Source of the DNA: Phyllobacteriaceae bacterium
Lineage (GTDB): Bacteria; Pseudomonadota; Alphaproteobacteria; Rhizobiales; Rhizobiaceae
Direction of reading: 5' to 3'
Length of the DNA: 64,000 nt
Assembly: GCA_002708825.1 (NCBI GenBank)
Contig: PAPF01000018.1
Coordinates: 62,001 to 126,000, forward strand
Of this stretch, positions 61,758 through 64,000 are shown in pieces; the first letter of the stretch is position 1, and every line of letters starts with the position of its first letter. A program made the position numbers and the translations under genes. A model generated the notes under the pieces. That model made no database searches. It was not told the origin of the DNA and saw only the letters and a list, made by a program, of their open reading frames with translations.

Positions 61758-62633
61758 GTGGACGTATCGCAGCTGCTGGTGAGCGGCCTTGCGAATGGCT
61801 GTATCTACGGCCTGATCGCATTGGGCTTCGTGCTCATCTACAAGGCAACCGAAGCCGTCAATTTCGCCCAGGGCGACATGATGATGCTCGGGGCCTTCGT
61901 CACGCTCTGGCTGACCAATTCAGACCAGCTCGGCCTTCCCTTCTGGATCGCGGTGCCGCTTGCCATCGCCCTCATGGGTGTCATCGGATACGTCCTCGAC
62001 CTCGTCGTCATCCGCCAGATGTTCGGTCAGAGCCAGGTCGCCGTCGTCATCCTGACGATCGCCATCGGCTTCGTGATGCGGTTTGCCGCCGGGACCCTGT
62101 GGGGTCATGAACCGCAATCGCTGGAAACGCCGTTCGCCGGCAAGGACGTCTCGTTTGGCGGCGTCGTGCTCGGGGTCGACGAGGTCGCGGTGATCGTCTC
62201 GACGCTGCTCCTGACCGTGCTGTTCTATTTCTACTTCAACAATACCCGCCTCGGCGTGGCCATGCAGGCGTCGTCGCAGAACCAGCTTGCCGCCTATTAC
62301 ATGGGCATCCCGGTCAAGCGGGTGCAATCGCTGGTCTGGGCGCTGGCGGGCATGATGGCGACCGTGGCCGGCATCCTCTACGCCGCGAAGGGTTCCATCG
62401 ATCCGTCGGCCGGCCTGCTGGGCATCAAGGCCTTTGCCGCGGCGGTCATCGGCGGCATGGGCTCGCTGCCCGGCGCGCTGATCGGCGGGCTCATCATCGG
62501 CGTGATGGAGCCGTTCGCCGCCTATTACATCGCCGCCGGCTACAGCCAGATCGCCCCCTACCTGCTGCTGTTCCTCGTGCTCGTTTTCCGGCCCCACGGA
62601 ATCCTGGCGCAAGTTCATCGCAAGAAGGTTTGA
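61758..62633 (+). CDS. Branched-chain-type ABC transporter permease, LivH type
   Basis: 291 residues from GTG 61758, behind GGGAGGAAAC. The LivH opening (SGLANGCIYGLIALGFVLIYKATEAVNFAQGDMMMLGAF) is clear, and about eight membrane segments end with LVFRPHGILAQ. It differs from the 37242 paralogue in length and sequence. It imports the substrate of the acyl-CoA catabolic cluster, by inference. A 98-base gap precedes it, with the hairpin at 61674-61696. Confidence 0.93.
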   Translation: MDVSQLLVSGLANGCIYGLIALGFVLIYKATEAVNFAQGDMMMLGAFVTLWLTNSDQLGLPFWIAVPLAIALMGVIGYVLDLVVIRQMFGQSQVAVVILTIAIGFVMRFAAGTLWGHEPQSLETPFAGKDVSFGGVVLGVDEVAVIVSTLLLTVLFYFYFNNTRLGVAMQASSQNQLAAYYMGIPVKRVQSLVWALAGMMATVAGILYAAKGSIDPSAGLLGIKAFAAAVIGGMGSLPGALIGGLIIGVMEPFAAYYIAAGYSQIAPYLLLFLVLVFRPHGILAQVHRKKV

Positions 62634-62640
62634 GGACGCC

Positions 62641-63741
62641 ATGCGCATACTCTTCAAGACGTCCTACGACCAGGACATCCGGCTCTTCAAGGACTGGCAC
62701 CAGGCCCGCTGGTACCTGCTGCTGCTGATCCTCCTGCTGGCCATGCCCTATCTCGTGAGCACCTTCGTGCTGGGCGAGGTGACGAATGTGCTCATCTGGT
62801 CGCTGGCCGGCATGGGGCTGATGATCCTGGTGGGCCAGACCGGCCAGGCCTCGCTCGGCCATGCCGCGTTCCTGGCCATCGGGTGTTATGCCAATGCGAT
62901 CCTGCAATCGCGGCTGGGCCTGCCGTTCCTCGTCACCTTCCCGCTGGCCGGCCTGATCGCGGGACTCGCCGGTGTCCTCATCGCCATTCCGACGACGAAG
63001 CTGCACGGCATCTATCTGGCCATCGCGACACTGGCGGTCTCCATCCTGGTGGAGGACCTGATCGTCATCGCCGAGCCGCTGACCGGCGGCGTTGCCGGCA
63101 TCCTCGTGCCCGACATCTCGATCCTCGGCTTCAACATCAACCGCTACGGCAACCCGTTCGCCTTCTACTGGGTGGTTCTCGTCGTCGCGCTGATCGTGAC
63201 GCTGTTCTACCGGAACATCCTGCGCTCGCCGCTGGGCCGGGCCTTCGCGGCGGTGCGCGATTCGGAAATCTCGGCCCAGGCCATGGGTGTCAACGTGGCG
63301 CGCACCAAGGCAATCGCCTTCGGGGTCTCGACCGGCATCACGGGCCTGGCGGGCGCGCTGATGGGCCATTTCATCGGTTTCGTGAACCACGAGGCCTTCC
63401 TCATCCTGATATCCATCCAGTTGCTGCTGATGGTGGTGATCGGCGGGCTGGGCACGATCCACGGGGCCTATTTCGGCGCCATCCTGGTGGTGTTCCTGCC
63501 GCAGGTGCTGGCTTTCCTGCGCGACTGGATCGGCCAGGCAACGGGCGTCGGCTCGATCGTCATCCCGGGTATCGAGACCGCGGTGTTCGGACTGATCCTG
63601 ATCCTGTTCATCCTCTACGAGCCACGCGGCATGTACGGGTCATGGATCAAGATGCGGACCTATTTCGAGCTGTTCCCCTTCTACCGCCGCGACATGTTCC
63701 GCCGCCAGAAAAGCTACCTGAAGACGGAGCGCATGCGATGA
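62641..63741 (+). CDS. Branched-chain-type ABC transporter permease, LivM type
   Basis: 366 residues, 7 bases after the LivH-type gene. LivM landmarks: LMILVGQTGQASLGHAAFLAIGCYA, LHGIYLAIATLAVSI and the coupling helix SPLGRAFAAVRDSEISAQAMGVNVARTKAIAFGVS. About ten membrane segments. The C-terminus is basic (YRRDMFRRQKSYLKTERMR). The stop overlaps the start of the ATPase gene (ATGA). Confidence 0.93.
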   Translation: MRILFKTSYDQDIRLFKDWHQARWYLLLLILLLAMPYLVSTFVLGEVTNVLIWSLAGMGLMILVGQTGQASLGHAAFLAIGCYANAILQSRLGLPFLVTFPLAGLIAGLAGVLIAIPTTKLHGIYLAIATLAVSILVEDLIVIAEPLTGGVAGILVPDISILGFNINRYGNPFAFYWVVLVVALIVTLFYRNILRSPLGRAFAAVRDSEISAQAMGVNVARTKAIAFGVSTGITGLAGALMGHFIGFVNHEAFLILISIQLLLMVVIGGLGTIHGAYFGAILVVFLPQVLAFLRDWIGQATGVGSIVIPGIETAVFGLILILFILYEPRGMYGSWIKMRTYFELFPFYRRDMFRRQKSYLKTERMR

Positions 63742-64000
63742 GCCTCCTTGAAGTCCGCAACGTCACCCTGAAATTCGGCGGGGTCATCGCCGTCAACAAT
63801 GTCTCGTTCGACGGGGAAGAGGGCGAGGTCTTCGCGCTGGTCGGGCCGAACGGGGCCGGCAAGTCGACCCTGTTCAACCTGATCTCGCGCTTCTACGATC
63901 CGGTCGAGGGCGAGATCGTCTTCGACGGGGAGAACCTGCTGAAGCATCCGCCGCATGACATCGCCAAGCTCGGCATCGCGCGCACCTTCCAGAACATCGA
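63738..64000 (+). CDS. ABC transporter ATP-binding protein, LivG type (5' part)
   Basis: The first 87 codons are in the window and run off its right edge. Walker A is GPNGAGKSTLFNL. The N-terminus LLEVRNVTLKFGGVIAVNNVSF and the GIARTFQNI Q-loop segment are of the LivG type. It continues the LivH-LivM operon. Confidence 0.92.
   Translation, partial: MSLLEVRNVTLKFGGVIAVNNVSFDGEEGEVFALVGPNGAGKSTLFNLISRFYDPVEGEIVFDGENLLKHPPHDIAKLGIARTFQNI

Overview
The window is GC-rich alphaproteobacterial chromosome, most likely from the order Hyphomicrobiales (a Phyllobacteriaceae- or Rhizobiaceae-like organism; genus not resolved). The grounds are the gene families seen: PuuD-type membrane urate oxidase, the split pntAA/pntAB/pntB transhydrogenase next to an aa3 oxidase subunit IV, a DUF992 protein, heterotetrameric sarcosine oxidase, several Liv-type ABC transporters, and candidate EcfG and CtrA sites. 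Coding density is very high, with many 1-8 base overlaps (ATGA, TGATG, GTGA) that fix several starts. No rRNA, tRNA, CRISPR array, insertion sequence or prophage was recognised.

Region 1 (1-14234) is a nearly complete guanine/xanthine/urate/allantoin catabolic cluster on two divergent arms. The leftward arm encodes a PuuE-UraD fusion (allantoinase plus OHCU decarboxylase), ureidoglycine aminohydrolase, ureidoglycolate lyase and a CDA-type deaminase. The rightward arm encodes HIU hydrolase, XdhA, XdhB, XdhC and, after dodecin, a small glyoxalase-superfamily protein and a LysR regulator, PuuD (haem c urate oxidase), guanine deaminase and hydroxypyruvate isomerase. Only an allantoate-hydrolysing step is missing. 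An ABC ATPase ends at the left edge.

Region 2 (14250-26126) holds a WD40 protein with a COG0523 metallochaperone GTPase, a creatininase-family hydrolase divergent from a MarR regulator, a DMT exporter, a LacI regulator that appears to start with CTG, a small secreted protein, a class I amidotransferase-like hydrolase, and a TRAP transporter whose binding protein lies on the strand opposite to its membrane subunits.

Region 3 (26549-34183) has a giant fused indolepyruvate:ferredoxin oxidoreductase, a membrane GGDEF-EAL protein, a FeeM/LuxI-like acyltransferase behind a perfect CtrA-type box, and a Crp/Fnr regulator.

Region 4 (34401-41730) is a Liv-type ABC operon led by an acyl-CoA ligase, with RNA hairpins and a rhizobial-type palindromic repeat around the binding-protein gene. 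Region 5 (41806-47948) is housekeeping: HAD phosphatase, cytochrome oxidase subunit IV, transhydrogenase, DUF992, a TPR lipoprotein and ribosomal protein S21. Region 6 (48274-53814) is soxBDAG with an extra unknown gene between soxB and soxD, followed by two small proteins, one behind an EcfG-type stress promoter.

Region 7 (54442-64000) is a divergent, TetR-controlled acyl-CoA catabolic cluster: SDR, APH kinase, MaoC hydratase and SDR leftward; ACAD10/11-like dehydrogenase, two MDR oxidoreductases and a Liv ABC transporter rightward. The APH plus ACAD pair recalls the phosphorylative 4-hydroxyacid route and is the best candidate for a poorly described pathway here. All positions and repeats were read by eye without database searches.
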